A DNA stretch of 64,000 nt from Hyalangium versicolor. Lineage in GTDB: Bacteria; Myxococcota; Myxococcia; Myxococcales; Myxococcaceae. The stretch lies in NCBI RefSeq assembly GCF_020103695.1, contig NZ_JAHXBF010000012.1, forward strand, positions 1 to 64,000, in the 5' to 3' direction. The first letter of the stretch is position 1; the number at the start of each line of letters is the position of its first letter. The notes beneath the pieces are model-generated. The model saw nothing but the letters and a program-made list of their open reading frames with translations, ran no database searches and had not been told where the DNA came from. The translations under genes were made by a program, and so were the position numbers. This document shows positions 19,684 through 29,496 of this stretch, piece after piece.

Positions 19684-20985
19684 ATGTACCTGACGCGATT
19701 CACAATCCAGAACGTCCGGGCCATTAGAGACCTAGACTGGCAGGTACCTCTCCACCGGGCTCCTGGTTGGCACGTCATCCTAGGAGATAATGGGTCTGGA
19801 AAGTCCTCACTCTTGCGTTCGATTGCGCTGAGCTTTGTGGGCCCAGACGAGGCGATGGCTCTTCGACAGGACTGGGCGCGCTGGCGAAGACCCGGAAGAC
19901 CAGCAATCATTCGTCTCACGGTCGTCTCGGACGCAAAGTACGACAAGCCCACTGCCAAAAAGGCGAGAACCCCTCGAAGGCTGGAGTTCGGCCTGACCTT
20001 CAGCCTGCTTCAGCCGCGCAAAAATGCTCTGCCCATTGGCGTCGTCTTCGATGGTAGTAGCGATCCAGAACGCAGCATCTGGGGTGCAGGCGCGGGTTGG
20101 TTCTGCGCTTCGTACGGCCCATTCCGACGCTTCACAGGAGGCGACGAGGACTACGAGAAGCTCTTCTCAACGTCACCTCTCCTTGCCCGTCATCTCTCTG
20201 TCTTCGACGAGAGTGTCGCTCTCACCGAAGGGCTTAGGTGGCTCCAGCAGCTCCAGTTCAAGAAGTTTGAGAAGGATCCCGAAGGAAACCTGCTCGATCC
20301 ACTGATGGAGTTCATCAATCAACCCGGATTCCTTCCCCACCAAGTCCGCCTGGAGAGCATCACCTCCCGCGAGGTGCTCTTCGTAGATGGCAACGGCCAT
20401 CGCGTTCCCGTGGAAGAGCTGAGCGACGGCTACCGCTCCATCCTCAGCATGACCTTCGAACTCGTCCGTCAGCTCGCGGCCACCTATGGGCCCAAGCGAA
20501 TCTTCAATCCCAAGGATCCCACGAAGGTCGATGTGCCCGGTGTGGTGCTGATCGACGAGGTCGACGCCCATCTCCACCCGACTTGGCAGCGCCGCGTCGG
20601 CATCTGGTTCCGCGAGCACTTCCCCAAGTTGCAGTTCATCGTCACAACTCACAGCCCCCTCGTGTGCCAAGCTGCGGAAGTGGGCACAGTATGGCAACTG
20701 CCAAGGCCTGGCACAGATGAAGCGCCCAAGCAGGTCACGGGCACGGAACTCGAGCGGCTTCTATACGGCAATGTGCTCGATGCCTACGGAACGGGCTTGT
20801 TCGGTGAGGGGGTTGCCCGCTCCCCTGCTTCGAAACAGCGGCTGGGGCGCCTTGCGGAGCTGAACCTGAAAGAAGTGCGAAAGGGTCTGAACGCTGCCGA
20901 GCGCCGCGAGCAGAGAGCGCTGCGCGCGAGCCAACCCACTGCGGCTATGACCGTCCGCGGGCTGGAGGCCGGGAATCTCAAGTGA
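19684..20985 (+). CDS. ptuA: Septu defence ATPase PtuA-like
   Basis: A 433-residue SMC/ABC-type ATPase. Walker A is GDNGSGKSS near residue 34; the signature-like ELSDGYRS is near 243; Walker B is VVLIDEVDAHLHP near 288; the H-loop is VTTHSP near 322. It starts on an N-terminal beta-strand (LTRFTIQNVRAI) usual for AAA_21-type anti-phage ATPases. It overlaps a downstream HNH nuclease gene by 4 nt, the arrangement of the Septu (PtuAB) system, where PtuA assembles into rings that hold PtuB. GC content is visibly lower than in neighbouring genes and the elb cluster ends 149 bp before, which suggests horizontal acquisition. Confidence 0.85.
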   Translation: MYLTRFTIQNVRAIRDLDWQVPLHRAPGWHVILGDNGSGKSSLLRSIALSFVGPDEAMALRQDWARWRRPGRPAIIRLTVVSDAKYDKPTAKKARTPRRLEFGLTFSLLQPRKNALPIGVVFDGSSDPERSIWGAGAGWFCASYGPFRRFTGGDEDYEKLFSTSPLLARHLSVFDESVALTEGLRWLQQLQFKKFEKDPEGNLLDPLMEFINQPGFLPHQVRLESITSREVLFVDGNGHRVPVEELSDGYRSILSMTFELVRQLAATYGPKRIFNPKDPTKVDVPGVVLIDEVDAHLHPTWQRRVGIWFREHFPKLQFIVTTHSPLVCQAAEVGTVWQLPRPGTDEAPKQVTGTELERLLYGNVLDAYGTGLFGEGVARSPASKQRLGRLAELNLKEVRKGLNAAERREQRALRASQPTAAMTVRGLEAGNLK

Positions 20986-21791
20986 TCCAGCTGCACGCAC
21001 AGCCTCTATCCACCGCTGCGCATCGCAGCCTTGCCCAGTGGCAGGCCGAGGTGAATGCGCTGGCCCACTACCCTGACCGCGTCGCGGAGGCACAGCGGCG
21101 CTTCAGCCAGCGCAACACCCGGCGTAACCGAACCTTTGCCGAGGTGCGCCGCTTGCTGATGCAGATGTGTTCAGGCGCTCAGCGCTGCGGCTACTGCGAG
21201 GACTCGGCCGCTGATGAGGTCGAGCACATCTGGCCCAAAAACTTGTATCCCGAGCAGGTCTTCGCTTGGCACAACTACCTCTATGCCTGTGGCCTCTGCA
21301 ATGGCCCCAAGAACAACCAGTTTGCAGTCTTCCCACCAGGCGCGCGTAATCCCGTAGAGGTCAGTAGACCTACCGGGGCGACTGTCCGACCGCCTCGCAA
21401 AGGTGCCCCCGCGCTCATCGATCCACGCCACGAGAACCCAATGGACTTCTTGATTCTGGATCTCGGGGGAACCTTTTACTTCGAGCCGATGGCCCGGCCA
21501 GGAACAAGGGCTCATGAGCGGGCGGATTACACTCGACGAATCCTCAGGCTCAACACTCGTGAGTACCTGCCCGTTGCTCGAGCTGGAGCCTACGATGCAT
21601 ACCGGGCTCTTCTCTTCGAGTACATCTCCCTTCGCGAGAACGGAGCCTCACGCCCCCGTTTGAATCGATGCGTTCAGGGGATCCAGCGAGCGGCCCATCC
21701 GACGGTGTGGAAGGAGATGCAGCGACAGCACCTGTCGCATCCGGAACTGCGCTCCCTCTTTCGAAAGGCGCCTGAGGCATTGACCTGGTAG
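20982..21791 (+). CDS. ptuB: Septu defence HNH nuclease PtuB-like
   Basis: A 269-residue HNH endonuclease. Zinc ligands are Cys69/Cys72 (CGYC) and Cys103/Cys106 (CGLCN); the catalytic His is in EHIWPK (His82); Asn107 and the following PKNNQF complete the fold. This CxYC...EHI.PK...W.NYL.ACxxCN pattern is typical of PtuB and retron-linked HNH effectors. The GTG start overlaps the ptuA stop, so stoichiometric expression is expected. The C-terminal 150 residues are helical and may contact PtuA. No reverse transcriptase or msr/msd RNA is adjacent, so this is a stand-alone Septu pair and not a retron. Confidence 0.85.
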   Translation: MIQLHAQPLSTAAHRSLAQWQAEVNALAHYPDRVAEAQRRFSQRNTRRNRTFAEVRRLLMQMCSGAQRCGYCEDSAADEVEHIWPKNLYPEQVFAWHNYLYACGLCNGPKNNQFAVFPPGARNPVEVSRPTGATVRPPRKGAPALIDPRHENPMDFLILDLGGTFYFEPMARPGTRAHERADYTRRILRLNTREYLPVARAGAYDAYRALLFEYISLRENGASRPRLNRCVQGIQRAAHPTVWKEMQRQHLSHPELRSLFRKAPEALTW

Positions 21792-21795
21792 TGCG

Positions 21796-23394
21796 CTATC
21801 GCTTCGAGCGCCTCGGGCCCAGTTCCCCAGACTCAAGATCCTGAGCGAGCATCCCCACCACTGGCAGCTCCGTGGAACCTCCGGTGTCCAGCGTACCGGC
21901 CAGCAGCGCCGCGAGCGAAGTCCCGACGACAGGGATGTCCCCAGGCCACTCACGGGTCTGGAGAACGGACCTCGTCCCTTCTGTCCATGCCAGTCTTTGA
22001 ATCGCGTCCTTGCTCGGGGGTGGAACAGGCTCCAGCATATCGGCGCGCAGCCGCACGATGCCTACGGGGCGCCGCCTCCCCCCAATGTGGAGCGCGAGCA
22101 CCGTCCCATCCGGGAGATCGACCAGCGGCCGAACACTGGTGTACCTGTCTGCCTGAAGAGGAATCCGGATCTCGTCGTGCTCCTCCAACGCCCGGAGGTA
22201 CCAGGGCCGAGTCCCTGAGAACAGGGTGGCGCGGCTGATGCGATCATAGAGGGCACTGAGTTCCGCGAGTCCCCTGTACTTGCTAGCTTGAGTGGCCTTC
22301 GTCGCTTCGTGCTCCGAGAGGATCCGCTCGATCACCTGCGCCACGGAGACTTCGCCGCGCCGCACGACCACTCCCACGCGCGGAAGCAGCGCACCGCCGC
22401 CATCCACCTCCACCGCCAGGACTCCGGCCTCGAGAGCCCACGTGGCACGTGTGCCTTGGCGCAGATCCTCGACCTCGAGCGGCACGCTGGAGAGTGTCGA
22501 GGGAGCCTCGTTCAGCGCGAACCCGGGCACCTGGAAAGGGTTTCCCCGCGTCCTCTCAGCCGTCGCCATCATCTTGGCGTGCGGCATCTCCAGGAGAGAG
22601 TTGCGCTGGTCGAAGCGACCATTGTCTCCGATATAGGGGAAGAGTCTCCCGATCCATCCCGAGACGCGCTCCGCCCCGTACGCCGCCCGGGGCTTGTAGA
22701 TCTCCTGCCAGAGCTTGCGGTCCGGCTTCCCCTCGGACGCGCGTACGAACTCCTCCGCGATGGGAACGAGCGACGAAGTCCACCAGGCGAGATCGAACTC
22801 GGCGATGACATCGATGCGGCGGCGAATCGAGCGCCAGTCCTCCGATGTCCCCAGGAGCGTGACTCGGGGAATGCCGCACCCGCTCACCATGAGAAAGTCG
22901 AAATACGGAGAGAACGTGTCCATCAACACGACATCGCCCGCCATGCGCTCGATGTCCGTGCTCGTCGAGAAGTCGCAAGACAGCAACCTGGGAAGCCCGA
23001 GCCCGATCTCTTCACGAAGCTGTCCGCGAAACGCGGAGAGAACCTCTTGAATCCCGGCTCCATCGGTTGGCAGTGCGTCCACCTCGACGACCAGAGAGCG
23101 CCGCCCACTGTGCCGCACGAGGCGTGACTGGAGCGCCTCCGCATTCAGCCGGACATGCTGTGCGAAGCCCTGCGCGATGGTGAGCCAAACAACGTCGGGA
23201 GAGAGCACCAAGGGCCGGTGTTCGGCAAAGGCATGGTGCATCGCCGCGAGCAGGGGATGAACACCTCCTGGGTCCAGCACTCGGGTCTCTGCCCCGGGAG
23301 CAAACCAGAGCGCTCCACTGATAAGTGCCTCGAGTTGCTTCGTAGGCGGTGGCGCCGTGGCTTCTTTCACTTCATCCACTTCGAAGGTCACCAT
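21796..23394 (-). CDS. DUF4419-family protein
   Basis: A 532-residue protein. Residues about 50-390 match the DUF4419 pattern: HRPLVLSPDVVWLTIAQGFA near residue 52, then DFSTST, LMDTFSPYFDF and CGIPRVTLLGTSEDW. The biochemical role of the family is unknown; it occurs in fungi, amoebae and scattered bacteria. The C-terminal 140 residues are of a different composition and may be a separate domain. The start ATG at 23394 was chosen because upstream in-frame sequence is not conserved-looking. It converges on ptuB with only a 4-bp gap, so it could be part of the same acquired island, though this is not shown. Confidence 0.8.
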   Translation of the reverse strand: MVTFEVDEVKEATAPPPTKQLEALISGALWFAPGAETRVLDPGGVHPLLAAMHHAFAEHRPLVLSPDVVWLTIAQGFAQHVRLNAEALQSRLVRHSGRRSLVVEVDALPTDGAGIQEVLSAFRGQLREEIGLGLPRLLSCDFSTSTDIERMAGDVVLMDTFSPYFDFLMVSGCGIPRVTLLGTSEDWRSIRRRIDVIAEFDLAWWTSSLVPIAEEFVRASEGKPDRKLWQEIYKPRAAYGAERVSGWIGRLFPYIGDNGRFDQRNSLLEMPHAKMMATAERTRGNPFQVPGFALNEAPSTLSSVPLEVEDLRQGTRATWALEAGVLAVEVDGGGALLPRVGVVVRRGEVSVAQVIERILSEHEATKATQASKYRGLAELSALYDRISRATLFSGTRPWYLRALEEHDEIRIPLQADRYTSVRPLVDLPDGTVLALHIGGRRRPVGIVRLRADMLEPVPPPSKDAIQRLAWTEGTRSVLQTREWPGDIPVVGTSLAALLAGTLDTGGSTELPVVGMLAQDLESGELGPRRSKR

Positions 23395-23471
23395 GGGTAC
23401 AGAGCTCCCCCCTGATGCGCACTGTACAAGCATCAAGAGTGGTGCCGAAGGGCCTTCCTCGGAATGCCTCC

Positions 23472-24557
23472 TCAATGGGCCAACGGTAGGGAGAGCGTGA
23501 AGGTGGTCCCCTCCCCTCGCTGAGAGCGCACCTGCAGCGTGCCTCCGTGCAGCCGCGCCAGCGCCGACGCGATGTACAGCCCCAACCCGTGCCCCTGGCC
23601 CATGCTGCCCTCCGCGCGGTGGAACCGGTCGAAGATGCGCGGCAGCTCGGAGGCGTCCATCCCCTGGCCCCGGTCCGTGACAGCGACGATCGCCCGCCCA
23701 GGAGACAGCTCCAGCATGAGCACCACCGGAGCGGACGTCCCCCCATACTTGACGGCGTTCGACACCAGGTTGTTGAGGATCTGCCGGACCCGCTCGGGGT
23801 CCATCCAGGCCGTGGCCTCTTCGGCTGGCAACGCCAGGTTGAATTCGAAGTCCGGCCGGGTGTCCCGCCAGTATCGGACCACCCCCTGAAGGAAGGCCTT
23901 CAAGTCGCACCGCTCACGCTGAAGCTGGACACGCCCGTCGGACAGCTGCGACGCCTCGAGCACCGAGTTGACCAGCGTCGACATCCGGTCGAGCTGATGA
24001 AGCGCCTGGGTGCCTCGTCTCCGCTGCGCCTCCGGCGCGTCGCTGCCCAGGTCCCGGAGCATCATCTCGAGATTCAGCCGAGCCGAGCTCAGCGGCGTTT
24101 TGATCTCATGCGCCACCCAGCTCAGCATCTCCGCGCGGGCCAGGTTCAGCCCGTTTTCGGGCGCCTGTGTCAGGGGCTCTCCCTCCAGCCGCTCCCCTCG
24201 CCTCCCGACGGAGGCATGCAGTCCCTCCTCCACCACCCGCTCGAACGTCTCCAGGGACACCGGCTTGGCCATGTAGGCATGCGCCTCATGAGCCCCCTGA
24301 GGCTGCACCGCGCTCACCAGGATGAAGGGCGTCCCCGAAAGCCGCTCATCCCCTTGCACCGCTCGCATGAGCTCCACACCCGTCAGCCCCGGCATCATGT
24401 GATCGCTGACGATGAGATCGGGCAGGTGCGCGCGGGCGAGCCCCAGCGCCTCGTCGCCGGCATGCGCCCCGAGCACCGTGTGGCCCATGTCCGTGATCAC
24501 CGATGAGAACACCTCCAGCAGTGCCTCCTCGTCCTCCACCACCAGGACGACCTTCAC
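23472..24557 (-). CDS. Receiver-histidine kinase hybrid
   Basis: A 361-residue soluble protein. Residues 1-120 are a receiver domain with phospho-acceptor Asp in IVSDHMMPG (near 53) and the conserved Lys in MAKPVS. Residues 140-215 hold a HisKA domain (WVAHEIKTPLSS, phospho-His near 149). Residues 250-360 form the ATPase (NNLVSNAVKYG, DRGQGMD, GHGLGLYI). An N-terminal receiver before the kinase core is typical of intracellular relay kinases. Its GTG start overlaps the stop of the KaiC-like ATPase gene (GTGA), so the two are probably one signalling unit. Confidence 0.93.
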   Translation of the reverse strand: MKVVLVVEDEEALLEVFSSVITDMGHTVLGAHAGDEALGLARAHLPDLIVSDHMMPGLTGVELMRAVQGDERLSGTPFILVSAVQPQGAHEAHAYMAKPVSLETFERVVEEGLHASVGRRGERLEGEPLTQAPENGLNLARAEMLSWVAHEIKTPLSSARLNLEMMLRDLGSDAPEAQRRRGTQALHQLDRMSTLVNSVLEASQLSDGRVQLQRERCDLKAFLQGVVRYWRDTRPDFEFNLALPAEEATAWMDPERVRQILNNLVSNAVKYGGTSAPVVLMLELSPGRAIVAVTDRGQGMDASELPRIFDRFHRAEGSMGQGHGLGLYIASALARLHGGTLQVRSQRGEGTTFTLSLPLAH

Positions 24558-26023
24558 GGCAGCCCGGCCTCCTGGCGCGGCATGCCGAGCGGACGCGCCA
24601 CCCCCGTCAGGAGCCCCTCCGCGGAGCGCAGCGGCTCCAGCACCCGCAACCCTGAGTCGCGAATCTCGAACTCGCGCAGGCTCGGGTCGAACCGGCTGTT
24701 GCGCAGGTTGAGGATGGACAGCACCCGGTGGAGCCGGCCGTGCAGTTCCACATGGCGCATGAAGAGGAGGTTCTCGGCGATGTTCGCCAGCGGGGACTCA
24801 CTGAAGTCCAGCTCCGGCCCCACCAGCTTGGAGATCTTCCGGGTGAACAGCGCGGAGATCCCCATGTTCCGGAGCCGGATCAGCAAGGCGCCAAAGAAGG
24901 CACGCGCCCGGGCGGGGTTCTCCAGGGAGCGCTCGAGCACATCCACGTCCTCGAAGACCAGGCGCCGGGCGCCCGAGCGCTCGAGCTCGGCCAGCAGCTT
25001 CGCGACGATCTCGTCCGCCTCGAGCTCGAAGCAGTGAGCGTATTGAATGGTCAGCGCCCCGGAGGAGAGCAACGGTTGGAGTTCGAGGCTGACTCGCCTT
25101 GCTCGGGCAACGAGGCTCGCCGAGGGCTCCGAGGTGGTGAACACCAGCGCCTTCTCTCCGCGCGCGGTGCACTCCGCCGCGAAGTGCAGCCCGAGCAGCG
25201 TCTTGCCCACGCCCGTGCTCCCGGCCACGAGCGCCGCGCTGTTGAGCGGCAGTCCGCCGTCCAGCAGGGCATCCAGCTCCGGCAGCCCGAAGGCCGCGCG
25301 GCCTTCCGGCGGGACGAAGTCCACATCCGACGCGGTGACAGCCTCCATGCGAGGCAGGATGCGGATACCGGAGCCATCGATGAGCATCACGTGCCGGCCG
25401 GTCAGGTGCTTCATGCCACGCAGCTTCACCACCTCCGCGCGCCGGATGCGGCCGAGTCTCCCCTCGTCGAAGGAGAGGGAGATGATCCCGTCCACCGTCG
25501 TCGATTCGGGGTACTCGATCAGCTTGCTGAGCGGGTACTCGGTAATGAAGATGGCGGTGCAATCCACGGTCGCCAGCCCCACCGAGAGCTCATAGAAGAA
25601 CTCGCGCAGCTTCGCCTCGTCCTGCCACAGGTCGCGCACCGAGCGCAGCCCATCCACCACGAGCAAGCGCGCCTTCCGCTCACGAATGGTGTTGATGAGG
25701 ATGTCTCGCGCTTCCCGGGCGCCCTTCTTGAGCCACGAGTAGATGCTGAGGAAGAAGAGCTCCTCGCCCAGCCGCGCGCGGCTGAAGAACGAGAACCCCG
25801 CGAGATCTTCGAGCAGCTTGGCCTGGGACTCCGAGGTCGTCGTGGCCACCACCACCGGTGTGCCCGCGGCCGCGGTGTGGAACGCCACCTGGCTGGCGAG
25901 GATGGTCTTGCCCGTCCCAGGCTGGCCGGTGATGAGCAGGGACTGACGGGCAGGCAGGCCACCGCCCAGGAGGGCATCGAAGCCTGGCACTCCGCTGGGG
26001 ATGACACTTCGGGATGAACGCAC
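24554..26023 (-). CDS. KaiC-like double-domain RecA-family ATPase
   Basis: A 489-residue protein with two KaiC/RadA-like domains. Walker A motifs are GQPGTGKT near residue 28 and GSTGVGKT near 260; each domain opens with SGVPGFDALLGGGLP or FGLPELDALLDGGLP. The site of the tandem catalytic glutamates of cyanobacterial KaiC is reduced to a single Glu (TTSES and TTSEP). No Ser/Thr autophosphorylation pair like that of KaiC is obvious at the second-domain interface. The GTG start is chosen because AAAGGG lies about 7 nt upstream and the conserved fold begins there. It is coupled to the receiver-histidine kinase gene. Confidence 0.88.
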   Translation of the reverse strand: MRSSRSVIPSGVPGFDALLGGGLPARQSLLITGQPGTGKTILASQVAFHTAAAGTPVVVATTTSESQAKLLEDLAGFSFFSRARLGEELFFLSIYSWLKKGAREARDILINTIRERKARLLVVDGLRSVRDLWQDEAKLREFFYELSVGLATVDCTAIFITEYPLSKLIEYPESTTVDGIISLSFDEGRLGRIRRAEVVKLRGMKHLTGRHVMLIDGSGIRILPRMEAVTASDVDFVPPEGRAAFGLPELDALLDGGLPLNSAALVAGSTGVGKTLLGLHFAAECTARGEKALVFTTSEPSASLVARARRVSLELQPLLSSGALTIQYAHCFELEADEIVAKLLAELERSGARRLVFEDVDVLERSLENPARARAFFGALLIRLRNMGISALFTRKISKLVGPELDFSESPLANIAENLLFMRHVELHGRLHRVLSILNLRNSRFDPSLREFEIRDSGLRVLEPLRSAEGLLTGVARPLGMPRQEAGLP

Positions 26024-26171
26024 ACGGCCCTTTCGATGAATGACGAGATGTTGATGGCCAACATCCTGATTCAGCGGAACTGGCCGCTCTTCAACTGGAA
26101 AAAATTCCAGTCCTCTGGATATCCACCAGACAACGCTTGGCCCCCCCGGTACGTGGCATGGTAGCCCCCCT

Positions 26172-27449
<1,278 letters not shown>

Positions 27450-27567
27450 GGCGAAGCCCTCGTCACCCCCACCAGAAGATCAGGTGAATGCTCAAAGCTG
27501 GGAGGCGCCCTGCGCACCAGCTATCGTGCCAGCCGCCGTGGACGGCCCCCGCCTTCCCGGTGCTCCC

Positions 27568-28716
27568 ATGCCGCGCCACCCTACCTACGCTCCCTCCGTC
27601 ACCAGCATGTCGGGCTCGGTGTACAGCGCGCTCGCCGAGAGGCTCAAGCAACTCGAAGGCGAGGTGTATCCGCTCCACGTGGGAGACACCTGGATGGAGC
27701 CTCCCGAGGGCTGCCGGATGGAGGACCTGCGGGTCACCGACCATCCCGGCCTGCACCGCTACGCCCCCGTTCAAGGACACCCCGCGCTGCTGGACGCCAT
27801 CGTCGAGCATGTCCGGGCCCACGTAGGCCTCCCGACCGAGCGCTCCCAGGTGCTCGTCACCACGGGGGCCACCGGTGGGCTCGGGGCCATGATGGGAGCA
27901 CTGCTGGCTCCCGGCGAAGAGGTCCTGCTCCTGGCGCCCTACTGGCCGCTCATCGCCGGCATCGTCCGATCCTTTCACGGAGTGCCGGTGCCCGTGCCCT
28001 TCCTGGGGCTGAACAGCGCCGAGGAGCTGATTGAAGCCCTCCGCGCACGGCTCACCGAGCGCACGGTGGCGCTGTATCTCAACACGCCGAACAACCCCAC
28101 GGGCCAGGTGCTGTCACGCGCGTGGATGGAGGCCCTGGCCGAGTTCGCCCGGCGCGAGGGGCTCTGGTTGCTCACGGACGAGGTGTACGAGAACTACGTC
28201 TATACGGGCGAGCACATCTACGCGCGCTCCCTCGCCCCCGAGCGCACGCTGTCCGCCTGGAGCTTCAGCAAGTCGTACGGAATGGCCGGCAACCGCTGCG
28301 GCTGGGTGATCGGCCCCACCGAGGCGATGGAGCAGCTGCGCAAGGTGAGCACCCACGCCTTCTACAGCGCTCCCACCGCCGCGCAGATTGCCGGCATGCG
28401 CGCCCTGCAGGGCCCCGGGACCCAGTGGGCCGCCAAGGCTGCAGCACAGTACGCGGACACGGGCCGCAAGGTGGCCGCCCGCCTGGGAATGCCACCGCCC
28501 GAGGGCAGCACCTTCCTCTTCGTGGACGTGGCCCGCCACCTGGACGAGCGGGGCCTGCCGGGCTTCCTGGAGCGCTGCGTGGAGAACCGCCTGCTCGTGG
28601 CGCCGGGCCCCAGCTTCGGTCCCTTCCCCCACCACATCCGGCTCTGCTTCACCTGCTCGCCACCGGACGTGATTCTGCGCGGGGCCGAGGTCCTCGCCCG
28701 GCTCATCGGGCGCTGA
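27568..28716 (+). CDS. Class I/II PLP-dependent aminotransferase
   Basis: A 382-residue fold-type I aminotransferase. Signatures are NTPNNPTGQ near residue 173, TDEVYENYVY near 206 and the Schiff-base lysine in SFSKSYGMAGNRCGW near 235. Residues YAPVQGHPAL near 68 are typical of aspartate/aromatic aminotransferases. The specific amino donor cannot be told from sequence. No good Shine-Dalgarno sequence precedes the ATG; two in-frame GTGs upstream (27484, 27526) are possible alternatives. Confidence 0.92.
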   Translation: MPRHPTYAPSVTSMSGSVYSALAERLKQLEGEVYPLHVGDTWMEPPEGCRMEDLRVTDHPGLHRYAPVQGHPALLDAIVEHVRAHVGLPTERSQVLVTTGATGGLGAMMGALLAPGEEVLLLAPYWPLIAGIVRSFHGVPVPVPFLGLNSAEELIEALRARLTERTVALYLNTPNNPTGQVLSRAWMEALAEFARREGLWLLTDEVYENYVYTGEHIYARSLAPERTLSAWSFSKSYGMAGNRCGWVIGPTEAMEQLRKVSTHAFYSAPTAAQIAGMRALQGPGTQWAAKAAAQYADTGRKVAARLGMPPPEGSTFLFVDVARHLDERGLPGFLERCVENRLLVAPGPSFGPFPHHIRLCFTCSPPDVILRGAEVLARLIGR

Positions 28717-28734
28717 GAACTCCGAGGGGACCGC

Positions 28735-29493
28735 CTACTTCAGCAGCTTCAGCACCTGCTCCTTGGCATCCACCGTGAGCCCGGCGTGCCCGTCCGCGAC
28801 GCGAGAGAAGTCCACGTCCCGCAGCTTGTGCAGGGACCGGAGGCACTCCTTGTTGTCCTCGGAGAAGATGAACGGCGAGAGCGCCAGCCCCCGGTTGCTG
28901 CGCACCAGCGTGTCTCCCACGAAGAGCACGTCCTTCCACAGATACGCGACGCTGCCCGGCGTATGCCCCGGCAGCGCGATGACGCGTATCTTCTCTCCAT
29001 CCAGGTCCAGCTCCTGCCCATCCTCCACCTCCCCGAGCTGCGCCGGCAGGGGAGGACGGGCCATGGAGCGAGTGAGCCGGCCCACCAGGCTCTTCTCGGG
29101 ATACTGCCCTCGCATCAGCGAAGCCTCTCCCGGCCCCGCCAGCACCCGAGCCTGGGGAAACAGGTGCGCGGCGGCCCAGTGGTCCACGTGGCCATGCGTC
29201 AGCAGCACCGTGTGCACCTGCTCCGGCGACACGCCCTGCGCCGCCAGCTCCGCCAGCAGCTCCCGGCCCGAAGGATTGGCGCCCGCATCCACGAGCAAGG
29301 CGCCATGGGCCGTCTTCAGCACCCACGCGTACGAATACCCCTGCGTGAGAACGCCCGTCAGCCCGGGCTCCACGGCAATCCGCTCACCGCCGCGCTTGGG
29401 GAGCTGCGGCCACAACCAAGCGGCGCCCAGCAGCACCAGCCCCAGGAAGATGAACAGGGCCCGCGCCAGCCGCGATGGCGAGTCCTTCGCCAC
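28735..29493 (-). CDS. Metallo-beta-lactamase-fold hydrolase with N-terminal membrane helix
   Basis: A 252-residue protein. Residues 10-30 are a hydrophobic helix (LFIFLGLVLLGAAWLWP), so it is exported or membrane-anchored. The metal site THGHVDHW near residue 99 gives HxHxDH; further ligands are in PGHTPGS near 176 and VGDTLV near 193. The family includes lactonases, glyoxalase II and other dinuclear zinc hydrolases; the substrate is unknown. It ends 18 bp from the convergent aminotransferase gene and lies 3 bp downstream of the FHA-GGDEF gene, so it is probably co-transcribed with it. Confidence 0.92.
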   Translation of the reverse strand: MAKDSPSRLARALFIFLGLVLLGAAWLWPQLPKRGGERIAVEPGLTGVLTQGYSYAWVLKTAHGALLVDAGANPSGRELLAELAAQGVSPEQVHTVLLTHGHVDHWAAAHLFPQARVLAGPGEASLMRGQYPEKSLVGRLTRSMARPPLPAQLGEVEDGQELDLDGEKIRVIALPGHTPGSVAYLWKDVLFVGDTLVRSNRGLALSPFIFSEDNKECLRSLHKLRDVDFSRVADGHAGLTVDAKEQVLKLLK

Positions 29494-29496
29494 GCC

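Noticed and set aside
19684-21791. Retron with AAA and HNH effectors
   Set aside because: No reverse transcriptase gene or msr/msd-like RNA lies next to the pair.
23395-23910. Longer form of the DUF4419 protein
   Set aside because: Upstream sequence overlaps the histidine-kinase gene in another frame and is not protein-like.
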